Source: Cryptomeria japonica
Lineage: Eukaryota > Streptophyta > Pinopsida > Cupressales > Cupressaceae
NCBI RefSeq assembly: GCF_030272615.1
Contig: NC_081414.1
Span: 812,361,069-812,425,068 of the forward strand
Reading direction: 5' to 3'
Length of the DNA: 64,000 nt
The translations under genes and the position numbers were made by a program. Shown here one piece after another: positions 32,534-44,344 of the stretch (the first letter of the stretch is position 1; each line of letters starts with the position of its first letter). The notes under the pieces are model-generated. The model searched no databases. It was not told the origin of the DNA and was given only the letters and a program-made list of their open reading frames with translations.

Positions 32534-35500
32534 ATCTCCCCTTGGATGAACAATGTGGATGAGACCCAACTGAGTCCTTAATTGAACAAAACTAGTTGTA
32601 GGAAGATCCTTGGTAAATATATCGGCAACTTGCTTGGATGTAGGACAAAACTTATCAATAAGAGAGTAATGAATAACCAAATTTTGTGTACCACTCACGT
32701 AACTTAGGATCCTTTTTGCAGCTCACCAATGAATCTCATGAGGATCTTGCATAAACCTAGAGATAAGGCTGACAACATAAATGATATTAGGTCTAGTAGT
32801 AGTGAGGTACATGAGGCTCCCAACCAAACTTCTATATAAAGTGACATCAACCTTGCAACTTGCATCTCCTTGGTCAATTTCTCACCAACGGCGAAAGGAG
32901 TGGCAACTGAAGTGCATGACATCATTCTAAACTTCTTCAATAAATCAGCTACATATTTAGATCGAGAAATTCATATACCTTTAGAATTTTGGTGCACCTC
33001 CACACCAATAAAATAGTGCATGAGTCCCAAATCTGACATCTCAAATTCCTTCTTCATGTTAGCCTGAAATTTCTCCATGAGAGATGCACTATTACATGTA
33101 TAAATGGGATCATCCATATAAAGACTTGAACAATAAGAATTTCATTTCCCAACTGTTGGATACAAAGGGTTGGCTTAGAGGGACTACGATGGAGGCCTTT
33201 ATTCGAGAAAGAACTGTCAATCCTTGCATACCATGCACTGGGTGCTTACTTCAAGCCATAAAGTGCTTTCTTAAGCTTGTAAACCAACTTTTCTTTACCT
33301 GGTATTTCATAGCCAATAGGATAGTCCGCATATACTTCCTCATCAATGTAACCATTCAAGAAGGTTGATTTCACATCCATGTGGTAAACTGGTTGCTTGT
33401 GTTGTGCAACTATAGCCAAGATAATCTTGACTGTATCAAATCTTGCAACAAGAGCAAAGGTTTCAGAGTAATCTACTCTAGGTGTTTAAGCAAATCCTTG
33501 TGCAACCAATCTTGCCTTGTATATTTTCAGAGAACCATCAACATGATACTTACCTTGTAGATCCATATCACACCAATTGATTGCTTTCCCTTAGGAAGTT
33601 GCACTAACTTCGATGTATTTTGTTTTTCAATTGCATGCATCTCTTCATTCATGGCATCAATTCAAATTTGTTAGTTAACATCTTATTTATACATAGAAGG
33701 CTCAACCAAAAGTGAACTAAATAAAGAAAAATTGACAGAGGTATCAATATTAGAGCTCCTTTGATAAATAGCATTCAAACTTCATACCTTTCAGAAAGGG
33801 CTTGGACTAGATTTTGAACTGGATCTATCAACTGATGATGAACTATCCAAAGAATTTGGTGGACTAAAACTTAGAGGGCTCACGCTTGAGCTATGACTGG
33901 ATCTAGAACTTCCATTTGAACTTGTGGGGAGAGGAGGAGCACAATCATCTTCAATATCCATGATGAATGGTGTGGTTTGTTGATCACCTTTCTTCCATTG
34001 TCAGGCCCCCCCTCATTAAAAACCACATCTCAGCTAATGACCCATTTCTGTGTCTGGATTGTAGAATTTGTACCCTTTTGTAGCATTAGAATACCCCACA
34101 AATATGCAAAGCTCAGATTTTGCATCCAACTTCTTTTGTGTCTGATCTGGAACATGAACATAGGCTGGACAACCAAATACATGAAAGTAAGCCACTGAAG
34201 GCTTGTGACGACTCCAACTCCAAGCTTCATTTGGAGTCATATTCTTAACCAGCTTTGTAGGGCTTCTATTTAGGATATATATTATGTTGGCTACTACTAC
34301 TCCCCAATAACAATTAGTAAGATTTTTGGACTGCAACATACTTCGTGCCATCTCTATTATGGTATGATTCTTTCTTTCGGTAACTCCAATTTTTGGGTGG
34401 TATAGGTTGTAGTAAGCTATCTTTAGATTCCATTAGTGCTACAAAAGTTAGAAAATTCTTTGGAATTAAATTCTCCCCCTCTATCTATTCAAATTATTTT
34501 GAGAGAATACCCACTTTGTTTCTCTGCTAAAGCTTTAAAGTCCTTGAAGCATGCAAAGGCCTCTGATTTCTACTTGAGAAAATAAACTCAAGTGTGTGTG
34601 AGAAATCATCAAAAAATGTCAAAAAATAGAGATTCTTACCCAAAGATTCCTCTTGCATGTCACCACAAATATCAACATGCACATGATCTAGTGGAGTTTT
34701 CTTCCTCCATGATGTTCACTAGGAAGCTATCTTGATGCTACTCGCCAAGCGCACACCCTGAGCATACTTCTTGTTTTGCTTGAATTGTAGGGAGTCCTCT
34801 CACCATATTCTTCTTCTAAAGCCAACTTAGTCCTTGAAAATTTAGGTGTCCATATTGTTGTTGTCATAACCATAAATCATTTGTGGTTGCTTTGAGAGAA
34901 TGCATTCTTGTATAACCCAATGTGAGAGGAAAAAAACTATTCTCTTTCATATAAGCCTTTTCTACAAGATGATGGCTAGTAGATTTATCAAATATTTTGT
35001 AGCACTTATCCTTAAAAACAACCTTATAAATTTTTTCTAGAAGTTTCCCAATACTTAAAAGATTATGCTCTAACTTTGGCACATGCAAAGTATTATGAAT
35101 TAAAGTAATATACCTTTCTTAGTTGTCAATGCTAGGGTACCTCTTCTCATCACATCAACCTCTTGATCATCATCAAATTTAACTTGTTTTCTCATAGAGT
35201 CGTGTATCTTGACAAAAAGTTTAGGTTTACCAGTCATATGATTGGAGCAACCACAGTCTAGGAACCACACATTATTTGAATTTCCTTTGCAAATTTGCAT
35301 GAAAAGAATGTGGAGTGCTTGGCTTCTTCAAATGAATCTTTAGAATAGTTGGCTCTTGATTTTTTCAAAACAAAATTCTTCTTTTTGCATTCAGATTCAT
35401 AGTGGCCATATCAGTCACAATACCGATACTGGATATTTCTACAATCCACATAGCCTCTTTCTCTTCTTTTGTTGCTACCTCTTCCTCTTCGTCTATCACA

Positions 35501-36307
35501 TCTTCTATATGAAGAAGACTCTCTTTGATATTTATTAGAGTGAGAAGAAGGGTTCAAAGACTTTTCTTTGATTCTCATAGTAGATTGGAAAGCTTGTGCA
35601 AGGCTCTCCATAGAACACTTCATACACTCTTCATGTAACTGTAAGGAACCTACCAATTCTGCAACTTGGAAGGTAGTTAGATCTTTATTTTCTTCTATGG
35701 CTATCAAAACTATATAAAACTTTGGAGGAAGGGATCTTAAAATTTTCTCGACAATTTACTTCTCTATGACAATTTGACCTTGAGATCTAAGCCGATTACC
35801 AATATCTTGGGTCTTGGTAATGTATTCTTGAATATACTCAGCTTTTTTCATCCTAACATTCTCAAAATCCCTTTGAAAGGTTTGAAGCCTTACCAATATT
35901 ACTTTGTTTGATCCTTGGTATGTAGTTTGTAAAGCCTCTCATGCTTCTTTTGACTTTGTCATGTCTGCAATATAAGGGAAAAATTGAAATATCCAATGCA
36001 GATTAGATGTTGAAGAGGGCATGATTGTCCTTCTTCCTATCTTCTTTCAACTAATTATGTTGATTTTGATTCAATGCATTATAAGCATTCTGATCTGGAG
36101 GCTCAGTGTATCCAACTTGTACTATTTTCCAGAGATCTTGAGAATTTAGAGGAGTCATCATCTTTATGCTCCAATATTAATAATTATCTCCAATGAACAA
36201 TGGAAGTTGCAATGATACGTTGTTGTTTTCCATTGAAACTTCTTTAAAAACGAATTACTATTTGCGCACAGAAAACAAAATCCGAAAACAGGGGCTCTGA
36301 TACCAAT

Positions 36308-36803
36308 TGAAGGATTCAAAACAATAAGATCTTACACTATACCAAGAAGAGAGCTAAATAAAATTATTACAATTTGCAATGGCTAACTGAAACAATACAA
36401 ACTTAAGCAAGAAAACTCTTAGTTGTGCATACAACAGAGAAATAAAACTGAACTATATTATTCATTGAAAAACAATTGAATATGCATCGTATACATATAG
36501 AAGAAGAACTAATAGTTTCACCGATCAAGGAAGATAGAGAGCCAGTAGTTCTAAACATAGAAAATAGCATTTACTATTCTATAAAACTAAAAAAGCTGTG
36601 AATGGAGGTTTGCATGCATGCTGATTTACAAAGCATGATTAAAAACTTTAAAACTAAACTAAAAATAGTTGTATACCTTTAATGATGGTAATTGCAATGC
36701 AGATCTAAACTAAAAATAAAACTACTAGTGCCCCTGCAAGACTCCTAAAAGCATCCACCGTTGTGAAGCCAACGGTATCTACAAATGCATGTGCATGTCT
36801 TCA
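36308..36803 (-). repeat. 5' LTR of the 31.8-36.8 kb copia fossil
   Basis: A 496-bp terminal repeat, TG...CA on the minus strand, next to the primer-binding site. Matches the 3' LTR with visible but moderate divergence. Confidence 0.8.
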
Positions 36804-36808
36804 TTATG

Positions 36809-37429
36809 TCTGTTGATTTGGTAAATTGAACATCTCTTAGTGAATATTATAGGTTTCCCATTTATATGGTTATTGTAGCATTGTATGCAATTTTTTTTTT
36901 CTATTTTCTATATCTAATCTTGGATTTTAATTCCAATTCTTGAATATTCCTACTCTTATTGGTGTCTAGTTTTAGCCATAAAGTATGTGTTTAATTAATA
37001 TATATTAGGTCATTTAATTTTAAGTCAAAAGTACAAAATCCTGTCATCTTTTGTAGATATGTTGTGGTAGCCTTGTGCCCATGCGGAAGAACAAAAAGAG
37101 GCATTTTCTTTAGTTGTTTTGTGTCGAATGCTGAAAAAACCAAGTTTTTCCTCTACACATTTGAATAAAGCTAAAACTTGTTCCTACAGGTTCTAGGGTC
37201 TAGTTTAGTTTTTAGTTTCAACAGAGTTTCCCATTTTAATTTGAAAGTTTATCCTTTGAAGTATCCTCGAATGTTGCCATATTTGCCTGGAGACTGTTGA
37301 GATGTTTGGATTGTATATTATTTCGTTTAGGGTTTTCTTTTCCATTCTTTCTTGAATTGTTCAATGATTTTGGCCTATAAAAAATGACAGATTGTTAGTT
37401 TCTTACTACTTTGGATGTTTATTAGTGAG
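36809..37429. other. No gene seen
   Basis: AT-rich spacer between the copia fossil and the second LRR/CIPK segment; the final ~100 bp (from about 37331) already match the start of copy 1 at position 1. Confidence 0.4.
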
Positions 37430-37840
37430 TTCATCGCCAATTGGATAGGGTCATACCACCGAATTGGGTATTGCCGATATCCAATTGATTAGGCTAACAT
37501 CTGGTTGGATAGTGAATTTGTCTTATGATTATCTTAGTGGAGAAATAGCCAAAGAAATTCAATTGTGTTCCATCCTCCAAATTGCTTTGTATTTGAGTCA
37601 TAATTCTCTATAGCCAAATAATACTTTTTGATTTGACGAGATTAGAATCTTTGGATCTTTCACATTACAAGTTCTCTAGAAAAATTCTTGGGTTGCCAGA
37701 ACAGATACAAGTCTCGCAAAATTTAATATTTCATACATCAGTAGCTCATAGAAACCCTACCACATTTAAACAAGACCACTATCTTTGTACCTTTTGGTGG
37801 AGTACCAATTGCATATGTACTTTTTAAAAATAATTCACCC
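37430..37840 (+). pseudogene. LRR receptor-like protein fragment, copy 2
   Basis: Second copy of the segment at 55-830, without the MITE. The + strand reads DYLSGEIAKEI, then LYLSHNSL and LESLDLSHYKF, typical plant LRRs, then the end of an ectodomain (LPEQIQ..). Stops interrupt it. It marks the empty site for the MITE in copy 1 near 37.64 kb. Confidence 0.65.
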
Positions 37841-38189
37841 CTATTTTACTTGAAGTTCTCGCCACTATTTCTTTGACTGTCTCCTTTAATGTCTTCACTC
37901 CTCTCAACAATTTCTCAACGACAAAAACTGTAACTACAATTACTGAAGAATTCCTCGCCACGCTCACATCAATGACTTCAAAGTTTGTAAAGAGAGTAGC
38001 TATGGGTATCAAAGAATGTAGACTATTATCAAAGATCCTCTAGATTTAAGGGTGCATCGATTTCGACTATGGACAGAGTAAGAGCACGGACTGGAAGGAA
38101 TGATCAAAAACTGGAAATACTTCCTTGTTCCATCTCGTTTTACTTTTCTTTTAGCAACTTTTTTAAAGAGCCATCGTCCTTTAACATAT

Positions 38190-38500
38190 TCTGTTTCAAA
38201 ATGGATTTTGGTTTAAATAGCTGCACAATGTTAGGATGCTTGACCAGTCTCATCACACATATTTCTCTTTTTTATTTGTTTCATCCTGCTCACTTTAAGA
38301 ACTTTCTCTTATTCAATGGTCTTGACTGCTACAACTTGATCTTTGTATTTTTTTTATAATAGGCCTTCCCAGATATGCCCTGTCCAAATAGTTTTCTTGA
38401 TTCATACTTTCCCATCATTGTGAGTTCCATTCATTGCATTTTTGTCGTGACCTTAATATTGTAGGATATAGGCTTTGAAGAGGAGTTGGGGAATATATCC
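38190..38500 (-). pseudogene. CIPK/SnRK3 kinase fragment, copy 2
   Basis: Minus-strand paralogue of 1100-1510. It reads MMGKYESRKLFGQG near the start (the glycine-loop region), a lysine segment in another frame, and VMRLVKHPNIVQLFK. It is more decayed than copy 1, with several stops and frame changes. It ends at a junction with a copia fossil near 38.54 kb. Confidence 0.65.
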
Positions 38501-38537
38501 AATTGTACCAAAAAAAAAAATCAGCTCATTGTTACAG

Positions 38538-41500
38538 ATCAAAATTAAGAGTACCTTTCATGTACATCAAAATTATCTTGGCCGTCTTCATGTTTATTTT
38601 TGATGTATTTTTTATGTATCTTGAAACAAATGAAATTGAATATGCAATATTAGGTCTTGTATGGGTTAGAAACATCAAACTCCCAACAATAATTTTGAAA
38701 GTTGTCTCAAAAACTAATTCAACACCATCATCTCTTCACAACACAACTCAATGAGTACCTAGAGTGGATGAAGGGTTACAATAACTTATATCAAATTTCT
38801 TTAGCATATCTTGTGCATACATTGTTTGACAAATGATAATTTCATCGTTACTTTGGTAAACCTCCATTCCTAGAAATATTTCACGAGACCAAGATTATTC
38901 ATATCAAATTCATTCATCATAGCAACTTTGAATTCATCTTTCATCTTAGAACTACTACCCATATACAATAGATCATCAACATACAAACCTATGATGAGAA
39001 TATCAGTACCTTATTGTTTCTAGTAAAGGGTAGGTTCACTCTTACTTCTTTGGAATCCATTCTCCTAGAAGTATCCATCAATCCTAGCATACCATGCTCT
39101 TGATAGTTGTTTGAGACTATAGAAAGCCTTCTTCAACCTATACACATGATTCTCCTTTCCTTCCACTTCAAATCCTTGTGGTTGTTCCACATATACTTCC
39201 TCTTCTAAGTACCCATTCAAGAATGGACTTTTCACGTCCATATGATATATGCTCCACTTCTTCAAAGCTTCTAATTAAATCAGCATTCTAATTGTCTTTT
39301 GTCTTGCTACTAGCGCAAATGTCTCTTCATAATCAATTTCATAACTATGTGTGAATCCTTTAGCAACTAATCATGCCTTATGTCTTTCAAAAATCCCAAC
39401 ACTATTATACTTAGTCTTGTAGACCCATTTGGTGCCAATATTATTCTTGCCATGTGGAAGCTCTATAAGCTCCTAAATGTCATTCTTGTGAATGAAAGCC
39501 ATCTCTTCTTTCATTGTTTGTAGATGTCCAAACCTCATTAGTACATGCATATTCAAAACATGATGGTTCAAAATCTGCCTTCGTAAATTAAAAAATTCAC
39601 TATCTCACATGTTGGAGCTTCTTTATGTGCTTAATTTTCATGCATTCAATAAATATCATTCAATCCCCTAACCTTCCTTCTAGAAATTGGAGATGAAGTT
39701 GGACTTGAACTTGGAATTGAAGAACTAGATGATGGGCTACTTGGTTGATTTGTAGCACTTGAAACAAAAACATTAGTGGGTTTTTCATGATCAATATCAT
39801 CAATAATATTATCATTGAAAGCATATTTTGGCTTCTCAACATGGACTTTTTTATGACCATAAACTTGTCCTTCTTTAAAAATTACATCTCTTGAGACAAT
39901 AAGCTTATAGTGAGGGAACTATACAATCTATAAGCCTTTCTTTTTTCACTATACCCAATTAAAATACATGACTCACTTTTTTGCATCTAAATTTTGTATA
40001 TTTTGATCAAGTACATGCAAATAGGCCAAACAATTAAAACCTTTGAAATGATTATCATTAGGCCTTTTCCCATACCATGCTTCATAAGGTGTCATGTTTT
40101 TTAGCACATTGCTATAGCAACTGCATCTCCCTAGTAATAATTTCTCAGTCCCTTGGTTTGTAACATGCACCTTGCCATTTCTACCACTACTACTCTATTC
40201 TATTGAGGTGTTTATGCAGTGGTGAGTTACCTCCTAATTCCAATCATATCACAATAACTTTGAAAAACCTTTGAACAAATTTCTCCTCCACAATCAGTTC
40301 TGAAGCATTTGATTTTGCACCCTTTCTCATTTTCCATGAGGGCTTTGAACCTCTTGAATGTATCTAGGTTTTCATCCTCGGCCTTCAAAAAATACACCCA
40401 CCAATTTCAATAGTAATCATCAATAAAAGTGATAAAATATGATGACTTACCAAAACTCTTTATTTGCATAGGACCACAAACATATGAATGAATGAGCTAA
40501 AGTGGTTGATGGGACCTCCATGCATTGCGCTTTCAAAATATTTCTCTTGCATTCTTTTCTTTAGCACATACTTCACAAACCAAAAACTAATGCATGTGAT
40601 GTCAAAATCTTCAAATTGTGAAAATTCAAATGCACATGATACCTAAGATATCAAAATCAACTTGTATCCTCATATGTCATATTTTCAAGGCTATTTTTGT
40701 ACCTATGATGAATATGAAAGATGAATTCAAATTTTCTATGTTGATTTGTAGCTTAGAAGAAGTGGAGCATACATCATATGCACATGAATAGTGCCTTCTT
40801 GAATGGGTACTTAGAAGAGGAAGTATATGTGGAACAACCATAAGGTTTTGAAGTGAAAGGAGAAAATCATTATTTCTATAGATTGAAGAAGACTTTGTAT
40901 GATCTCAAGCAAGCACCAAGAGTGTGGAATGCCAAGATTAATGGATACTTTCACGAGAATGGCTTCCAGTGAATTAAGAGTGAACCTACCTCTTCCTCTT
41001 GAGCCACCTCTACCTCTATTTATTCCTAAATTATTTTGATTTTGACCTTTACCTTGGCCTTCATTGCTTTTGGTGTTGCTACTACTAGCATCTTCATTCT
41101 TTGTGATTTGTAATTTAGAGAAAAATGGTTTCTCAACACATTCAAATGAATCTCTTGATCTTTCTTCATGACATGTCAAATATCCAACCAGTTGATCAAA
41201 CAAAAAGGTTGTCAAATCTTTTCTTTCTTCTATGATTATGGCAACATATTTTCATCTTTATGTCAAAGTTCTCAACACCTTTTTTTATCAAAACTTCATT
41301 TCTCATTTTTTTCTCATGAGTAGCCATTTTATTGACCACATATACTTTTAGCTTCTTGCATCTTCAAATTCTTGAATTCTTGCTTCAATTTTGTAGCTTG
41401 ATAACATTAACTAAAGCACTACCTTGATAAGCTTATTGTATAGTCTTCCAAACATCTTTCTCACTTGTTGCTCCTGAAATTCTTGGACATAAGATCTTAT

Positions 41501-41810
41501 CAAAGAGTTATTTGAATGTGAAACAAAGCCCGAGCATTCTTCTTCCTTGCCTCCTTCTTGGCTATGTTTTCATTGGTAGGGAGGGCATTCCAATCAGCTA
41601 GCTCCTCATAAATTGATTCAAGAATCTCCCACAAATCTTTTCCTATCAGAAAGATCATCATCTTTATGCACCAATAATCATACTCATTTCCATCAAATTC
41701 TGAAATGAACATGCTATTAGAATTCAACATGATTAACTTTGGTGATATTTCAACAAGAAAATTTCAACCCAAAACAAAATTATCTACTCTGATATCACTC
41801 ATAGAATCTC
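38538..41810 (-). mobile_element. Ty1/copia fossil, 3'-truncated, rearranged
   Basis: Minus-strand copia remnant. A primer-site-like sequence (complement of actctgatatcac) lies at about 41796-41808. The gag start is at about 41.7-41.5 kb and a Gly/Arg-rich gag region (NRGRGGSRGRGRF) at about 41.0 kb. Integrase is at about 40.4-39.9 kb. Reverse transcriptase is at about 39.5-38.55 kb, including the YVDD-type motif (GLYVDDLLYMG) near 38.97 kb and VGSLMFLTHTRPNIAYS near 38.68 kb. RNase H and the 3' LTR are absent at the junction with the CIPK copy. An RT piece on the opposite strand is embedded at 40.78-40.98 kb. Broken in many places; old. Confidence 0.75.
40780..40985 (+). mobile_element. Inverted copia reverse-transcriptase fragment
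   Basis: Plus-strand piece of copia RT ([16 protein letters not shown], then RLKKTLYDLKQAP) inside the minus-strand gag region of the 38.5-41.8 kb fossil. It corresponds to the RT of the same family at 39.07-39.27 kb, so it is an inverted duplicate or a separate small insertion. Decayed. Confidence 0.7.
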
Positions 41811-42015
41811 AAAATGACCCTCTCTCTTTAAACCAACTGATTGATAGAAATAGAACAATAATAGTAGTAATAGAAAACAATTCACTTACAGATCCCTCTT
41901 AATTCACACAATAAGAAACATAAATTCAATGAAAGTTGAGTGTTTTGTTTCAGCTATTTTTAACAGTGGATGTTTTACTATTGTTGCTTACATAAATAAT
42001 ACAGAGATCAATCAT
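41811..42015 (-). repeat. Possible 5' LTR remnant of the 38.5-41.8 kb copia fossil
   Basis: Sequence just outside the primer-site-like motif, where the 5' LTR of a minus-strand element should be. No partner LTR exists in the window, so the outer end cannot be fixed. Confidence 0.35.
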
Positions 42016-42319
42016 TTATAATTCTTGAAGTCTAAAAAATATATGAAGAGGGAACTAAATTTAACACTCATGCAATCCTAAAGAAGACTAATAATCTAAA
42101 ATTATAAATTACAAGTGCAGTCTAAAGATAGAGTTATTAGTCATTATTTGAAGCATGTGGTGAATGGTTATAATTCTTGAAGTCTAAAAAAGATATGAAG
42201 AGGGAACTAAATTTAACACTCATGCAATCCTAAAGAGACTAATAATCTAAAATTATAAATTACAAGTGCAGTCTAAAGATAGAGTTATTAAGTCATTATT
42301 TGAAGCATGTGGTAAATGG
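42016..42319. repeat. Recent tandem duplication, 152-bp unit
   Basis: 42016-42167 and 42168-42319 are head-to-tail copies (starting ttataattcttgaag, ending near gcatgtggt(g/a)aatggt) with only a handful of differences by eye, so the duplication is recent compared with its surroundings. Confidence 0.85.
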
Positions 42320-42845
42320 TGAGTATGACCCATTGGAACTGAGAGTTCAACATTAGTTCTCCATACATTTGATGCAAACCTAATCCACTTTTTAAATATT
42401 TGAAAGCTTTAAAAACATGCCATAATATAAAAATGTTGTTTTTGAAAATAGTTAATTTTTTTTCATTTTTATTATTTTGTTAATTATTTGAAAAAGAGAT
42501 TATTTTATTTTATTTTAAATGAAATTTATTGTACATATATTTTTTATAGTAATTTTAAAAAACAAAAAATTAAATAATATGAAAAATTATTATTTTTCTT
42601 TATTTTAATTTTTAAAATCTGATATTTATAAACATAATAATAATAATAAAATATATTTAAAAAAAATTGAACTGCATAAATTTCTCTAAACATATATATA
42701 TACTTCATTCCTTATTAGAACATATACATATAATCCCCATTAACATGATTTAGAAAACTTTATGTCCTAACATTAATATTTACTCATGTACCTATTCCTA
42801 ATCACTTCCAATACTTCTTGGTCATAAAAGTTTAATAAAAGATTA
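42320..42845. other. No gene seen; AT-rich
   Basis: AT-rich non-coding sequence with poly-A/T runs and an (ataa)n-like patch near 42640. Confidence 0.4.
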
Positions 42846-43440
42846 AGTTTGTTATAATTCAGATTAGTTTCAGCTAGAAAGTGACACGGAATTTTATTTT
42901 TACAAGTGATCCATGGCTAGTGTTGCAGCGATGGAGAGATTATTTACATTGAAACTGTACTCTGCATCCAACAGTAACCCTAATAATTTATGACAACAAT
43001 ATAGTGTTTTTTTAAAAAGAAAAACGGTTTTTGTTTTTTAAAGAGAAATCTTAATTTTTGAAAGGAATGAAACAAGTTTTTTCTATGTTTGGTGGGGCTG
43101 TGATCTTGAAGATATTTTTGATTGATTGTTTTTGAAGGCAAAGTATAAAAGAGCTGAGAATTGAACAATCAAGAACAATTGTAATATTGTGAATTGTAGG
43201 TTGTGAGGTGTTATTGTTTTTTTTTACGAGACCACTGAAATATATTAATAGAGGTGTTGTTTTTTTATTCCATTTCATGCTTTTTATTATTTGGTTAATA
43301 TTTCGCTTCCACTACAGATAGTAAGAAAAAAATGATATTCAGCAAACCAGAAGGTTGATCAAGGGAGAGAGGAAATCCTTGCTAAAGGAAATTAGGTCAG
43401 GGGAGAAGACGATGAGAGAGGGTCAAAGATGAGGAATATA
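42846..43440 (+). pseudogene. Paralogous fragment of the coiled-coil gene
   Basis: Matches the start of exon 2 of the gene at 26967-29000 and the intron before it (42846-42962 versus 27107-27230: the same 'gacagggaattttatt' and 'tctagtgttgcagcgat' phrases), then about 43310-43435 versus about 27250-27490 (aaccagaaggttgatcaaggg; aaattaggtc.g.ggagaag). Between them is ~340 bp bounded by GT (after catccaaca, about 42970) and AG (ttccactacag, about 43316), i.e. intron-like, which the main gene lacks at the same point. Too short and interrupted to code. Confidence 0.65.
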
Positions 43441-44344
43441 TGGAGGATTAGTTTTTTTGGGGGTTATTCAAAAGATAAACTTCTCTTTTGCTTTGATCCT
43501 CTCATTCATCCTCCTCTCCTTCGAATGAGAAAAACTCTTGGGAATGAGAAGGTTGATCACCAGCTAACTGTTGGCAACTGACATGTTGACCAATATACAC
43601 TGCACTTCTACACTTTCCAAATTTGTTTGATAGTTTTTAGTTTGGAATTTTCTGAAAAAACTCTGATTAATACGTGTGAAACTAACTTCTCTATTTTAAC
43701 TTCTATTCCTTTTCTTTGGAATGGTTTCTTATATGAGTCTACGAACTCATACTTCGACTTTGTGATTATAAAAACCTTTGTATTAAGAGTTGTTTATAAG
43801 CTGCTCAGTTTATGCACAAATAATAGTGTGTTTTAAATTTGTTGTGTGTAAATTGGCTCTCTTGAAGTGTGTTTCAGTTTATTTTTCTTTATTATGTAAA
43901 TTTGTCTATCTTTTTATTTGGGACTGGTTTTAAATTATTCATTTGGTATGAGAATGGGTGATTTAGTTTAAATTAAGTTTAAATAAATTAGGTCAAATTC
44001 TAATTCTTTGTCAGTATGAGAATTCAATGGAAGTAATTATGATTAGGATTATGATTATGATTATGATGTTCTAGCATATTTATATTTTAAAAAATCTATG
44101 TAAAAAACATAAAAAAATACACAAAATCTTAATCTAAAATATAATTGACATGTATCTATCTAAAATACAAAACTATTGTTCTTTAATCATTTAGTTTGTA
44201 CCAATAAAAAATGATTATTATTTAGTTTAAATTAAAATAAATATAAATATTTATATTAAAAAAATAAACATAATTATTATATGTATTCTTATAATTATGT
44301 TTTATATATTTTTTTGAAATCATTTTATTTTTAAAAACTTTTTA
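43441..44344. other. No gene seen; AT-rich
   Basis: Non-coding spacer between the coiled-coil gene scrap and the next copia element. A small gatta(t)gattat repeat lies at about 44036-44068. Confidence 0.4.

Larger units (their letters stand above)
31769..36803 (-). mobile_element. Ty1/copia LTR retrotransposon fossil with target-site duplication
   Basis: A whole-length but decayed element on the minus strand. The 5' LTR is at 36308-36803 and the 3' LTR at 31769-32533 (the latter holds a MITE). Perfect 5-bp duplications TTATG lie at 31764-31768 and 36804-36808. Both LTRs have TG...CA ends. The primer site (TGGTATCAGAGC on the minus strand) is at about 36294-36305. Parts in order: gag with a zinc-knuckle-like region at about 35.9-35.3 kb; protease and pre-integrase at about 35.3-34.8 kb; integrase at about 34.6-34.0 kb; reverse transcriptase and RNase H region at about 33.6-32.6 kb. 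It is broken in many places (well over ten). LTR divergence suggests an old insertion. Confidence 0.85.
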
